DNA of 64,000 nt from Petrosia ficiformis (GCA_947044365.1 OX345648.1:1563501-1627500); one strand, 5' to 3'; positions 1 through 10,848 are shown, counted from the stretch's first letter. Numbers and translations: made by a program. The notes: a model not told the origin generated them from the letters alone.

Positions 1-281
1 TTATCATTATTTGGCTAAAAGCCAACACTTCAAATATTTCCCCAGGATAAATATTGAGGGTGGATGAATGCATCAGAACAAATTGAACATTGTTGACGAA
101 ACATCATGTACATACATGTATGTAGGTACATGTACATGACATTTGGTCAATAATGTTCAGTTTGTGCTGTTACATGTATTAAATTTAGCATAAAACAAAT
201 ACTTTGCTGTTCTCATCTCACAATGAAAATAAACACTAAATTCTATGAATAAGGCTGAAAGAGAAAAGTAAAAAAAATGCT

Positions 282-370
282 AGTGGTCACTGGGAATTAA
301 ACCCAGGGCCACTGACTTCAGCCACCAGTGCTCTCACCAGTGCTTTCACCACTGAGCTATGACAACCAGA
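282..370 (-). repeat. Decayed tRNA-derived repeat in duplication copy 1
   Basis: This is the counterpart of the tRNA-like sequence at 40054-40127. The A box is still readable on the - strand, but the B box has lost its CG core (GGTTTAATTCC instead of GGTTCGATTCC). The D-arm side carries a short internal duplication. Loss of the CpG suggests methylation-linked decay after the duplication. Confidence 0.6.
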
Positions 371-525
371 CAACCAGACAACCACTAGCCCTTCACAATT
401 CTCTATATACTGCACAAGTGGTACTGAATGCTTCAGTTGCACACCAGGCAGTCACTATTCAGTATACACATTAAAATTAGCACTCCCACCCCTAACGATA
501 GCTATTCCTGATGTGATTTACTGAC

Positions 526-2239
526 CTGGTCCTCCTTTCCAAAAGGCTCTTGCCCCTTCATTCTTGAGAATCTTTCTGAAAGCATCAGGTATGTTTTTAT
601 AAGTCTCCTGACCAGCACGAGCTTTAACCTGATATAAATAGATACATGTACATAGATAGATAAATCAGAAGATAGATAGATAGATAGATAGATAAAATGT
701 AATTGTTTAATCATTAGGGTACTTGGATGTGGGCTGGATTATTTTCATCTTCAAACAGTTAGTCCCTTTCTGTTGTCACATTTATGACTACAGTGGAACC
801 CCTGTATAACGGCCACCCAAGGGGAATTGCATTTTGGCCGTTATATAGGGGTGGCTTTCGCTGAGGGGTTTAGTTTAGTATAACTCAAAATATCTTTTTA
901 TTAACTGAACACATGATAAATACTCATTATGCAATAATTATTAAATTCCATGCAAGTATAAATTTTATGGACCAAAAACCACATAGATAAGCTCAAGACT
1001 ATCTGTAGCAAACTAAACAGTGATGGGCTGCTTTGAATATTGTGCATTTTTGTTTTATCATTATTGTTTTACTATTCATTCGTGATTTAAAACTACATTG
1101 TATTACTGTACACTGTTGAGTTGATTTTTAATATTGTGGGCGTGGCCACGCGGCCGTTAAATCGAAGTTTTGCTCAATGGTGTAGCTAGTGTTAGGGACC
1201 ATCTAGTGTTCGTTATATGCAATAGCGAGGTGGTCGTTCTTCAGAGGTTGCCTTAGCAGGTAAGTATGTGTAATTTGAATCCGGACCAGGACATCTGGCC
1301 GTTATATCATAGATGACCGCTGTTCAGGGGTGGTCGTTAAGCGGGGTTCCACTGTATAATCATTTTATTGTGTTCACCTGTAATCTTGTTTTAATAGCAT
1401 CAGCTGGAGTACATAAATATGCTGCTGGAACACCTGTGAAAATATATATCATTAAAGTGTACTGTAGGAAAAATACACCATACATATACCTGTATGTGTA
1501 AATATAATACAATGTGTGATGCTGTATTACACTATATTACACTTTATGACAATGTATGATGTTGTAATACACTATATTACACTTTATGACAATGTATGAT
1601 GTTGTATTACATTTTATTACACTTTATGACAATGTAATATGATGCTGTAATACACTATATTACACTTTATGACAATGTATGATGTTGTATTACATTGTAT
1701 TACGCTTTATGACAATGTATGATGCTGTATTACATTATATTACACTTTATGACAATTATGATGCTGTATTACAGTATATTACACTTTATGACAATGTATG
1801 ATACTGTATTACACTATATTACACTTTATGACAATGTATAATGCTGTATTACACTATATTACACTATATTACACTATATGACAATGTATGATGCTATTTT
1901 ATGAGTGTATGATTCCATTTAACATTAGATGATAGTTGTGTGATACTGTATGACACTGCATGACAGTTGTGTGATACTGTATGGCACTGCATGTAGATTA
2001 TGAATTAACCAATATTAATCTTAATACTTTGTTGGACAAAAAGTAATAATCAATGAATTTAAAGATGTTGTATATTATTATATGTTAGTTTATATCATAC
2101 CAGCTCCCATGGCAGAGGCGAAGAGAGATAATGGTCCATTGTATCCATTCTCATCAGCTGTGGCTAGTTTCAAATGAGCGTAGACTGGAAAATATATTCC
2201 GGAGAAAGGTATGTCACGCATGAGACAAGCAGAAGCACC
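526..2239 (-). CDS. Duplicated 3' exons of the aspartate/glutamate carrier
   Basis: Three exons match the intact carrier gene: 2101-2239, 1378-1433 and 526-628, read in that order on the - strand. All three keep the same lengths as their partners (139, 56 and 103 nt), consensus AG/GT borders, and open frames that join in phase. The second exon carries the carrier signature as [11 protein letters not shown], where the intact gene has [11 protein letters not shown]. The first has PVYAH where the intact gene has PTYAH. Upstream carrier exons are absent, so this copy has lost the EF-hand part and the first two carrier repeats. It may continue to the left of the window. It is either a recent 5'-truncated pseudogene or a piece that has been re-used. 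The intact frames favour a young event. Confidence 0.7.
791..1354. mobile_element. Non-autonomous pogo/Tigger-like element, TA target duplication
   Basis: The element begins CAGTGGAACCCC and ends with its inverted complement GGGGTTCCACTG, flanked by TA on both sides (789-790, 1355-1356). Further inside, the ends share the words TAACGGCCACC and TAACGACCACC. No transposase frame is present in its 564 bp. The paralogous block at 40668-40690 reads straight through a single TA at this position, so the empty site can be read directly. Tc1/mariner-superfamily pogo elements use TA targets and CAGTGGAAC-type ends. Confidence 0.85.
1505..1925. repeat. Minisatellite, roughly 40-bp unit
   Basis: About ten imperfect copies of a unit built around TTACACTTTATGACAATG followed by TATGATGCTGTATTACAC. 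It lies in the intron equivalent of the duplicated carrier exons. A shorter version of the same array sits at 40835-41060 in the other duplication copy. Confidence 0.85.
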
Positions 2240-2626
2240 CTAGATAAATAGATAGGATGTGTGAATACAAATGAGTTATTTTTAAATTTTGCAATTATGT
2301 ATGTAACGTTGATTTCTGTTCTCAGTTTGTTTGTATGGTTGCATTAAGGCAGGGTGAATGGAATGGATAAATGAATGAATGAATTAATTTGTGAATACAG
2401 TGTAGACGATAGAAGAATAGATGAATGGATGAATTATTAGATGATAAAAGGAGATGAATGAATAGGGGAGGAACATGGATGTGCATGTATGAATGACGAA
2501 TCGATGTACATGTATGTACATGTACAAGTACATGTATATGTATGGATCAACAAATACATGTACATGTACATGTATATGTATATATAGCTGATCAATACTG
2601 CGTGGGATAATTACAATCAAGTATGC

Positions 2627-2830
2627 ATGATCTTTTATTCACTTTCAGAAATACACGTTTCTTGTTCTACTAACTAGGACCATGCCATGTTGACATCCTC
2701 AAGTTTTACAGCCATGCACGGGTAGTAAGACTTATCGAATCCGATAATTCTTTAACATATTTTGATAACCCTCTGTGAACTACCTTAGTAATATAAATAT
2801 TCATAAGTGAAGTCTTTCTCACATATGGTA
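2627..2830. repeat. Dispersed repeat, AAATACACGTTTC family, copy 1
   Basis: Shares the block containing TTTCAGAAATACACGTTTC, then a diverged stretch, then AATATTCATAAGTGAAG, with 6757-6985. The first half is also at 61300-61440. The class is unknown. No inverted ends or coding potential were recognised. Confidence 0.5.
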
Positions 2831-2839
2831 GATCTAACA

Positions 2840-3710
2840 TCACCTATTAGTACAATTGAGCATGAGCTATGTGCTGATAACTAGAATAAATGGGATAGTC
2901 ACCCGTGGAAACGTAACAAAGCCTCCAGATATGACTGACAAATAATTAAAAGACACAGTTTTGGTACAGAATCAAATGAGCTGAAGTTCCTAGACTAATT
3001 AAGACATAAAGTTAGCTATAATTATATTAATTATCACAGATAGTGAAACTAGGATTCTATTTCAAGTTCCATGATTGATTTCATAACTATCTGTGACATA
3101 AATTAAATCAGGGTTTCATTTTGGGGGTCTTGCCCCTCCCCCTCTGACAAATTTTCAATCTAGATCTCAAATCGAATCCCTTAGCTTTACAGCCCTTCAT
3201 TTAGGAAATTTGTCTGAATGCACTGCAAAGGATGATGTAAATAGTACTTAATCCACGCAATCTAAGTAGGCATAATAGGCTTGTGGCAACATGAAGCATA
3301 ATGTGGGCATAATAGGTTTAATTAATTAATTAAAATTATTAAACTTAATAATCACCTCAGTAAAACAAAAACTTGCATGTGTGAAAGATGGTAACGACTT
3401 CTTTCAACCATCAACAAACTGTTTCAGGGCCGGCACAAACAGTCCAGTTGGTCCGATTTTGGCTAGACATATATTTTGTGAGATTAATCAAGAAAAAGAT
3501 TTGGGATTATTTATTATAAATTGTATATATTCTATGTAATGGGAATGACGGTGCGGATGCCAGCAATGGCAGCTGAAGTTGCTACGCCTACATGAAAACT
3601 ATGACCCTCTCATAATCTAAATAAGCTTCTTTGATTTCAACACAGACTTAAAGGTCAGACTATTCAGCGTGAATTACTTTTATTGTTTCTATGGTTACTA
3701 GATACACTTA
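2840..3710. other. Gene-free stretch
   Basis: AT-rich sequence with no open frame, exon-like segment or convincing repeat structure that I could recognise on either strand. Confidence 0.5.
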
Positions 3711-3998
3711 AATATTATTCATGATCATAACAAATCCACCCATATGCGAATTGAAGTTAACAGTAAATATTATTCATGATCAAAACAAATCCACCCATAT
3801 GCGGATTGAAGTTAACAGTAAATATTATTTATGATCATAACAAATCCACCCATATGTGGATTGAAGTTAACAGTAAATATTATTCATGATCAAAACAAAT
3901 CCACCCATATGTGGATTGAAGTTAACAGTAAATATTATTCATAACCATAACAAATTCACCATGGATATGTGGATTGAAGTTAACAGTAAATATTATTT
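3711..3998. repeat. Tandem repeat, 55-bp unit, five copies
   Basis: Five near-identical 55-bp units contain AAATCCACCCATATG and TTGAAGTTAACAGTA. The third and fourth units differ only by point changes (TGATCATAA and TGATCAAAA alternate). The last unit has a small insertion (CACCATGGATATG). Confidence 0.93.
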
Positions 3999-4123
3999 GA
4001 TACACATATCACATACTTATATACATACATCTTCATCAGACAACTTTTAATTCTGGGGGTCAATTCAATCTAAGCTTCCACATTCTGTGGCAGAGGAGGA
4101 GTGGGAAACCCAATACATGATAA

Positions 4124-4359
4124 CAGAGTTTTTGATAAGCTCATATGGCGAACCATTGGCCAACCATTGACCCAACGAACTTCTCATTTGGTGCTGCACA
4201 TTTCACTCTTTGGGCCAGATGGAGCAGTTAATGCTGACATTATTATCACTAACAGCATTAACTCTTTGTTAATTAGCTCAAAGTGTCTTACCGGTGGCCC
4301 ACACATTAACCACTGTTGGGCCAATTTGGCCCATGCTTCAAAACATATCAAAAACTCTC
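4124..4359. mobile_element. hAT-like MITE, CAGAGTTTTTGATA family
   Basis: This is a 236-bp element with inverted ends CAGAGTTTTTGATA and TATCAAAAACTCTC. Flanking 8-mers are CATGATAA (4116-4123) and CATGATAC (4360-4367), a 7/8 match and the size expected for hAT insertion. Related copies lie at 44229-44445 and 58494-58718 in the opposite orientation. Its two open frames on opposite strands are only a by-product of internal near-symmetry. Confidence 0.8.
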
Positions 4360-4367
4360 CATGATAC

Positions 4368-4905
4368 ATTTATCAACATGTATTATATACATTCATAGTA
4401 CATACATACATACAGGTAGTACTAGTGTTAGGCAAAATGGAGAAGAAATGTTTTATGCAAGACCTTAAATGCAAATGAGGCTTAAACCATTCTTATTGCT
4501 AAAGATTGAAGACTTAACAAGTGGTAACCAGATATCACCAAAGCAAAACAAAAGCCTATTTTGCTATGCAAGAAATGTTTTTAAGGATTTGCCTATATTA
4601 GCACAAGGGCATGAAACAGGAGCAATGCAACCATCACCCACCAATAGAATGCGATGTGGACTGTAATGCAAATGCATGGGCATTTCCAATCCTGTTCACA
4701 TAGGTAGGCCATACAGATTTAGCCATCATGGTTTGATCACATTCATTATAAAAACTTTAATTATTCATAAAAACTAATTTAGTCCCACAAAGTAACTTTG
4801 CTTTCTATATATTTATATACCTATGTCCATCAATGATATTGATAAACAACATACTATGTATCTTTCAATGAGCACTTGCCATAAATGATTAATATACGTA
4901 GGTAT
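4368..4905. other. Gene-free stretch
   Basis: AT-rich sequence between two hAT-like elements. I see no coding or structured signal. Confidence 0.5.
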
Positions 4906-5842
4906 TAGGGTTGGGCAATAATAGAAAATCAGCACAAAGGTATTGCCTAAAATATATATTATCACAGTTATCACAGTTTATCATCAGAAAGAATAATAAT
5001 TCTAAACTCAATTAACAAATATAATAATTAACAAGCTCAATTACCAAGTACACTTTAACATCTTTTCCAGGTAGTGGAACAGTTTTGACATCTGATTCCA
5101 GCCTAAAGGTAGTCCACACTAAGCTTTTTGTGTTTTGTTTTCTAACCTAATTCATCTCGTAAAAGCGGATTAATTATATAATGTGGTTATTATAAATTAT
5201 GGTCAGAATGGGTGTGACTGTTTATGCGGTTATACAGTTTTGCTATTGTGGCCACCGGTAACCATAACACTATTTGAGTTTTATATTTTACAACTTCTTG
5301 ACAGAAAGGAAGTGTAACTTAATAGAATACTAAATTAAATGTAATACACTGGATCTTGGATGTACCACACTTGTAGATTACGAGGGTATACCAATAGGTG
5401 GTGGCATGTTGGCATTCTTTGTTGGATGTGGTCAAGCAGTGCTTTGATTCAAATGTCCACCCTTTCATGTTACTTTGAAGTTAGCTTAGGTACTTAAAAA
5501 AATTTTTTAAAAGCAAAAGGAGATTAGAATGGCATGCTGATGTATGTGTATAGACTTTCTTTCTAGCTACTTCTCGTGAGAGAGAAAGAGACGTTGAGAT
5601 AATAAATGAAAAACAGCGTTCGTGCAGTAATTGGTAAGCAAGGTTGATGTGACTGTTTGATTGCTCCAGGAGGTCCAGAAAATTGCAAAGAATCTGTGGA
5701 TCTGTGATCGTGAGCCATATCTCATACAAACTTAATCAAGGTAGGTGTGGCTATAAATATGTGTCTGTTGCAAGATTGAAAGGGTTACCGCAATTCAATT
5801 ATTCATGATATTATCGAATTACCAGTATATCGCCCAACCCTA
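4906..5842. mobile_element. hAT-like non-autonomous element, TAGGGTTGGGC ends
   Basis: The 937-bp element starts TAGGGTTGGGCAATA and ends TATCGCCCAACCCTA. Flanking 8-mers GTAGGTAT (4898-4905) and ATAGGTAT (5843-5850) match at 7 of 8 positions. TAGGG-type ends with 8-bp target duplications are typical of hAT. No transposase was recognised inside. The segment 5664-5790 recurs in inverted form at 28309-28455, so part of the interior is itself a dispersed sequence. Confidence 0.78.
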
Positions 5843-5854
5843 ATAGGTATGTAC

Positions 5855-6230
5855 TAGTCTCGTGTAGCCAGACCCTCTCATTATAATGAAGCAGGAAGGA
5901 TTTAGAAGATCTGTGTTGAGGCAGTCATCTAGTGCTATGGGAGGGGCTGACTATGCAAGACTAGTATCATAGCCGGTTGGTGAAAATGCAAACACATCTT
6001 TTTCTATCAGAAAAGCTTTAATAAATAATTGGTTTGATCTAATTTTCTTTTAGTGTTTTAAACCCTAGTCTACCTCGGACAGTTTCAATTGCTTCTTTAA
6101 CATCCATATTTTTCCAATCATCTCTGCTTAAAGTTAAGTGAAATCACTGGATATCTGGTGAAAGCACTGGACGACTATAGCTAACTCAACACAGATCTCC
6201 CAGACCCTTCCTGCTGGGTAAACGAGACTA
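5855..6230. mobile_element. Mutator-like MITE, TAGTCTCG ends, 9-bp target duplication
   Basis: The 376-bp element starts TAGTCTCGTGTAGCCAG and ends with the inverted relative CTGGGTAAACGAGACTA. The inverted arms continue with GCAGGAAGG and AGATCTGTGTTGAG over about 70 bp. Flanks are GGTATGTAC (5846-5854) and GGTATGTGC (6231-6239), 8 of 9 identical. The ends are related to the element at 11500-12098. The left target duplication overlaps the right target duplication of the preceding hAT-like element. Confidence 0.78.
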
Positions 6231-6239
6231 GGTATGTGC

Positions 6240-6756
6240 AGCATGAAAACTGGAACATATGTAGAGAAAAATAAGAAACCGCCACTCTGCCATTTATTAA
6301 AAAAAAAAATATTCTAACCCTGTGGTTGGTGTCACCTCAAGCAAAGAAACATATTGTAAGTGGGAGACCTAGTTTTGGCACATGAAGCATGGCACGATAA
6401 TTGTCTAGCTAATTAATAATTCACTACAAAATGCATCAATTATGAAATAATTATTACGAGATGTGACTAGACTACACATTATAACAATAGCACTGACATA
6501 TTATACATGGAAGATTAAGCACTTTTTGTGCACTTTGGAGATGGTGGCTTTGCACACACTAAAAGAGTGATCTCTGCAGACTCTGCATTTGAAAAAAATT
6601 TAATTTATGAAAAAGTGGGTGGGGGTGGGGAGGGTTGTGAAGGGTTGTGCATGGCCCCTGGTTCCATCACCTATGTATGTCATGCCAAAATCTCTGAAAC
6701 TGATTAAATCAATTATACGTACCCGTATCTATATCATACAAATAATAATAATAATC
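6240..6756. other. Gene-free stretch
   Basis: AT-rich with short homopolymer runs. The 130-codon open frame starting at 6607 lacks any recognisable domain and runs into a dispersed repeat, so I do not call it a gene. Confidence 0.5.
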
Positions 6757-6985
6757 AAGTATGCACAATTTATTTTTTTACTCACAGTCAAAAATACACG
6801 TTTCAACTCATTCTTGTCAGCTCTTCTTACTACAGGATCATGCCTTATCCACATACCGCAGGCTGTTAAAGCCACGCTTCGACTAGCCTGGAACTCCCAT
6901 GAAATCTGTTATATACTGAGTGAACTAATAATATTCATAAGTGAAGAATTTTATCTTCTATATTTACACTTATTGCAGACTAACC
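6757..6985. repeat. Dispersed repeat, AAATACACGTTTC family, copy 2
   Basis: Contains AAAAATACACGTTTCAACTC, CTTGTCAGCTCTTCTTAC and, further on, AATATTCATAAGTGAAG, shared with 2627-2830. The first two blocks are also shared with 61300-61440. Confidence 0.6.
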
Positions 6986-6989
6986 TCAT

Positions 6990-7960
6990 TTTGTTTTAAT
7001 TAATGTGAAACGCATGGCATGTCAATGGAGCAGTGCTGAGCGGAAGGCGATCAAATTCAAGGCCGACATAACATGATAAGGATCAATCATGGCGAAGTTC
7101 ATACCGTGGTACCACATCCAGAGTCTTGTGCAGCTCGTCCCAGCTCCACCCACGTAGTTTCACTTGTGGAGCTAAATCTGGTGCAGTGTATGTATGTATC
7201 TTTACTGACTCTAGTTCTTCATTGTATTGCAGACTAGTGACACGCAATATTAATAATATTGTTGTATGTGTCTCCTCTTCTTCACTGCATAATACACTGA
7301 TGACAATATTTAATAGTGACAGAAAGTAGGATTTTTGGTAGTCTAAAATTAACGAAGCTATATATAAGGATCTTTACCAGTTTCTATATATTCCAATCTT
7401 CCCGAACTTGATTTTCTTATAATTATATTTAATTTGTTAGGTCTTGTTTACTGTATCATAGACCGTGACAGTATTTTAGTTGCGATGGAAGGTAAGGATC
7501 TTTAGTAGTTTAAGCAATGAAGCTAAGGATCTTTACTAGTTTCTATAATTATTGCAAACATCGTGAACTTGGTTTTCTTTCAAAGGTACATTATACCTGA
7601 TACCCGGTAATTAGATTTAATTATTTCCGTAAGTGTCTCCAAGCCTTGTTGTTCACTGGTGGCAGTAATTGAATCTAAAGATGGTGGCAGTATTAAATAG
7701 TGACAAAAAGTAAGGATCTTTAGTAGTTTAATTAATGAAAATCGAAGCTAAGGATCTTGACTTTGTAGTTTCTATATCTCTGATGTGTTTTCTTTTTAAA
7801 GTCAATAATTAGTCTACGTGAGACTACTCAATAATTACTGCAAGTATATTATACTGCTTGTACAATCACAGTTATCACAGTAATGTGATAAAGTGTAAAC
7901 TCCAATGAATTTAATTAATGCTATATTAGCAGCCACATTGATGATGATTTAAAGGTGAGG
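6990..7960. other. Gene-free stretch with a repeated AAGGATCTTTA word
   Basis: No gene seen. The phrase TAAGGATCTT followed by TAGTTTCTATA recurs three to four times between 7365 and 7775 (near 7365, 7493, 7525, 7705 and 7748), suggesting an old degenerate tandem or local duplication. Confidence 0.45.
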
Positions 7961-7969
7961 TACAAAACT

Positions 7970-8230
7970 GATATAGACATGGAAAAATTAAAGCTTCATC
8001 TACAACTCCTCCCAGATGCAATAAAATCTGTAAAGTTAAATGGCATTCCAATCAAGTCCTAGTGCAGAATGTAACTTTTCTGCACTAAAACGTGTCAAAA
8101 CGTATCTAAGAAATTCCATGACTCAATCATGATTAAAGCTCCTGCACATTCGTAGGGAAATGACAAATTTACAAGATATAGAATTCATCAAGTGTAATGA
8201 CCAAAGAATAACATTTTTGGAAATGTTTCA
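7970..8230 (+). pseudogene. Fossil 3' end of a hAT transposase
   Basis: Reading + from 8064 gives AECNFSALKRVKTYLRNSMT followed by a stop and then LKLLHIRRE. This is the well-known C-terminal dimerisation motif of hAT transposases (A-E-x-x-F-S-x-L-K-R-I-K-x-Y-L-R). About 90 bases upstream, in a different frame, DMEKLKLHLQLLPDAIK looks like the preceding part of the same domain, so there is at least one frameshift plus one stop. Only the C-terminal end survives. It could have mobilised the many hAT-like MITEs here in the past, but no link of ends can be shown. Confidence 0.7.
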
Positions 8231-9060
8231 TTTATTTTGATTATTGTCAATTTTGTTGTGATATGTTTTAAGCTTTCATTCCTATACACTCCACTGTGGA
8301 GTGTAAGTTGTAACACACACACACACACACACAAATAATATAATCTCAGTATATATAATAATTGTAATTAATTATTATTATAGTCAAATATTGTCTGCAG
8401 TTATTTTCTTGTCAGTGACTGATTTTTTCCAAATGGCGAGGGTTCTGCACTGCGAGTGCATTCATTTTATTATTATTAAAAATAAAAATTTCATTAATAT
8501 TTATACAACGGTGCGTGGGCGATCGCCATGATAACCTTTGATGTACCGCAGGAGATAACATGCCCTATATAGCCACTAAATCATCTAATTGTATTTTCAC
8601 AGTTTTTACAGTCAACACTAATTGGGATAGTACTATGGTTTGTACTTGACAACAGTGATATCAAATGTGATTTAATTGCATACTTTTGTGTTACCATGGT
8701 ATAAAATACTGTTTGGAGGCAGTTATGGGCCTTGAGATAATTGTCTTGGGCTACGCCCTCAACCAATTATCTCGCGGGTGTTATAATTATGTCCATAACT
8801 GCTGAGTTACTGCAACATAACAATTATTATAGTAATGAGTATCTACATGTAATAATTCAGCACAATCATGTGATATCTGTGGGCAATTCAAGTAAACAAC
8901 AAGATATTTATTATGCCAATAACCATGCATGTACAAAAGAATAATTGTACATGTCTTAGAATATTGCGTAGTGTCTTGAGGCCTGTCATATTGTAGCTAT
9001 ATACACACTCGCAGAATATGGATCACTTCCATACTTATTATGTTACAGTAAGCGTAACTC
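8231..9060. other. Gene-free stretch with an inverted repeat
   Basis: Holds a short (CA)n run near 8313-8332. An imperfect inverted repeat at 8717-8807 has outer arms CAGTTATGG and CCATAACTG and inner arms GAGATAATTG and CAATTATCTC around a GGGCTACGCCCTC loop. No coding signal was recognised. Confidence 0.5.
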
Positions 9061-9105
9061 ACATTTAAGTATGCACCGGTACTCAATAACGCCCCGAATA
9101 AAATC

Positions 9106-9120
9106 TGGGTATATAAGCCG
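9106..9120 (+). promoter_or_regulatory. TATA-like element upstream of a candidate first exon
   Basis: The word TATATAAG sits about 90 bp before the ATG at 9201, in a locally GC-richer stretch. It fits a core promoter, but TATA-like words are common by chance in this AT-rich DNA. Confidence 0.3.
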
Positions 9121-9200
9121 GGATAAAATCAATGTTTTTTTATTACCGCTGGATAACACCGGTTGCCGCGTACACACAATTTCGTTGTTTCTCTCCTGCA

Positions 9201-9287
9201 ATGGCTTCTATACTACAAATGAGAAAGATGTGTCAATTTGCCAGTCGTCTTCGGTGGTTCAGCAGTACCAGCACGATTAAAACTATC
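9201..9287 (+). CDS. Candidate first exon encoding a mitochondrial presequence
   Basis: A 29-codon open frame from ATG ends exactly at a consensus donor (ATC|GTAAGT) in phase 0. The peptide is rich in Arg, Lys, Ser and Thr with no acidic residues, and contains RLRWFSSTSTIKT. This composition is typical of cleavable mitochondrial targeting sequences. No second exon is certain. The next phase-0 acceptor exon I recognise on this strand is the first ankyrin-type exon at 13406, so this could be the 5' end of the ankyrin-TIR gene. It could equally belong to a gene whose remainder was lost among the transposons that follow. Confidence 0.4.
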
Positions 9288-9381
9288 GTAAGTAATAGTT
9301 CTATCGAATGTGTGTTGAAGAAATCCAATACAGTATATAAATGTAATTATCATAATGATATTGATTTCTTATATATATATA

Positions 9382-9423
<42 letters not shown>

Positions 9424-9502
9424 ATAGTTAGAGCCCTCGTGAGAGTGCTCTAAGTTACTTAGATCTATTACCATTTTCTCTTAGTATATATATTTATATG
9501 TA

Positions 9503-9597
9503 TATGTCATGCCACGAGTGCTATATCAGGTTTATAATCACCACAGGCCGAGGGCGAGGTGATTATAAGCCTGATATTGCACGAGTGGGCATGACAT
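9503..9597. repeat. Fold-back element 1 with a CCGAGGGCGAG loop
   Basis: Long imperfect inverted repeat. The left arm ATGTCATGCC...ATATCAGG...TATAATCACC and the right arm pair over about 38 nt. The loop reads ACAGGCCGAGGGCGAG. The same loop core occurs in the next palindrome. Confidence 0.85.
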
Positions 9598-9728
9598 AAT
9601 TAATATATTTCATGACTTAACGAAGCCACAAACCACACAGTGCACGTATCAAACCACGGTGCACGTAGCACATTTATAGCACTGTTGGAAGCTTTTGAAG
9701 GGTGGCTTCATCATGAAATTTATAGGTT

Positions 9729-9830
9729 ATATCCCGGCATAAGGGCTGTATCAGATTTATAAAAACCGAGCCCGAGGGCGAGGTTTTATATAGCCCGAGT
9801 GCACGGGATATGACTAATATATATCCCACG
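9729..9830. repeat. Fold-back element 2 with a CCGAGGGCGAG loop
   Basis: Inverted repeat with ends ATATCCCGGCATAAGGGCT and AGCCCGAGTGCACGGGATAT, and a loop GAGCCCGAGGGCGAG. It shares the loop core and overall plan with 9503-9597, though the arm sequences differ. Confidence 0.8.
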
Positions 9831-9880
9831 TGGGTCACACTTGGCACATGCGTGTTCAAAACATTCGTTGTTTGTCGAAA

Positions 9881-10303
9881 ATGAGTAAGGATAAAGAGAA
9901 TGTTGCTCCTGGTAAAAAGCGGAGATTATCTCTGTCTTTATCTAAGAAACAGAAGCGACATTTTGACGAGACGTCCCTTGAGGAGATTGCAGCATTGGAA
10001 AAGCCACACATGGCGAAGAACACCAAAGTAAGCTCATAATGGGCAATGAAGAATTTGACGGAGTGGTTTCTTGATTATAACAAACAGAATCCTGATTTGC
10101 CATGCCCAGAAAATATTCTTACATCTTCGCCTCCTAGCAAGGAAGAGCTCAGCAAGTTCTTAACCATTTTCATTGCAGAAACTAGGAACCAAAATGGGGA
10201 AAAGTACCCTCCTAGAACCGTGTATGGTCTTCTATCTGGAATAAGTAGATCAATGGTAGCTGAAAATCAACAATATCCGAACTTTTATGCAAATCTGTTC
10301 TGA
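9881..10303 (+). pseudogene. Truncated Crypton-type (KIAA1958-like) N-terminal region
   Basis: One reading frame runs from MSKDKENVAPGKKRRLSLS (a basic, nuclear-localisation-like start) through TSLEEI and KNTKVSS, a TAA stop at 10037-10039, then WAMKNLTEWFLDY and YPPRTVYGLLSGISRSM, ending NFYANLF and a second stop. The second part resembles the conserved N-terminal half of Crypton-derived tyrosine-recombinase-like proteins of the KIAA1958/ZMYM (DUF3504) group, with the W-A-x-K and Y-P-P-R-T-x-Y-x-L-L-x-G patterns. The catalytic recombinase half is missing. The internal stop and truncation make it a fossil. Family assignment is from remembered motifs only. Confidence 0.55.
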
Positions 10304-10447
10304 TTTGGAATTTAATTACTAATTGTTATTGGAATGAAGGTGTTAAGTAGGTGACAGGGCATATATAAAACATCAAAGGGATATATATATATATAGGTCC
10401 TAGGGATCTATATCACATTTATACCCCTTTGATGTTTGGCATAAGTA

Positions 10448-10489
<42 letters not shown>

Positions 10490-10848
10490 TATATATATAT
10501 AATAATATACAAAGTTTAACAAATGCATCTGTATTTAGCTATTATGTACAGAAAACGAATAGATTCATAGCAAACATATAGTGGTAAGGTTCATCTCTAT
10601 GTTCACTATATAAGGCTTTGATGCAGTGCAGTTGAGTTTGATCACATTTCTCATCCAAGTCTATACTTTGTAATTATTTTGTGTGTCATTAACCTTATAA
10701 TATGGAAAGCAGATGGCGTGGGCCATAAACATTTCAACTTGTGTGGCCATACAGTAATAATATTCATTTCATAATTAATTACAATACCACTGAACTCTCA
10801 AATATTCTATTTGAATATTATTACTGTGATCATCAAAAAAGCATTCGT
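10304..10848. other. AT-rich stretch with an inverted repeat
   Basis: Contains an inverted repeat at about 10369-10437 with arms AACATCAAAGGG and CCCTTTGATGTT around an AT-rich loop, then an (AT)n tract at 10449-10500. No gene seen. Confidence 0.5.

Larger units (their letters stand above)
1..2600. repeat. Segmental duplication, copy 1 (partner 39669-42010)
   Basis: This block matches 39669-42010 in the same orientation, nearly base for base outside indels. Shared landmarks in order are a tRNA-like repeat, three exons of the SLC25A12/13 carrier, a roughly 40-bp minisatellite and a short tandem block rich in ACATGT. Homology ends near 2600, just after the shared word AGCTGATCAA, and runs off the left edge of the window. 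Differences between copies include a 564-bp pogo-like insertion present only here and a roughly 150-bp segment present only in copy 2 (about 40463-40620). The carrier exon that should precede the first shared exon (42702-42839 in the intact gene) has no counterpart here, so only the 3' part of the gene was copied. Confidence 0.93.

Noticed and set aside
6607..6999. 130-codon frame as a gene
   Set aside because: Low-complexity Ile-rich start, includes a dispersed repeat copy, no domain and no splice or start evidence.
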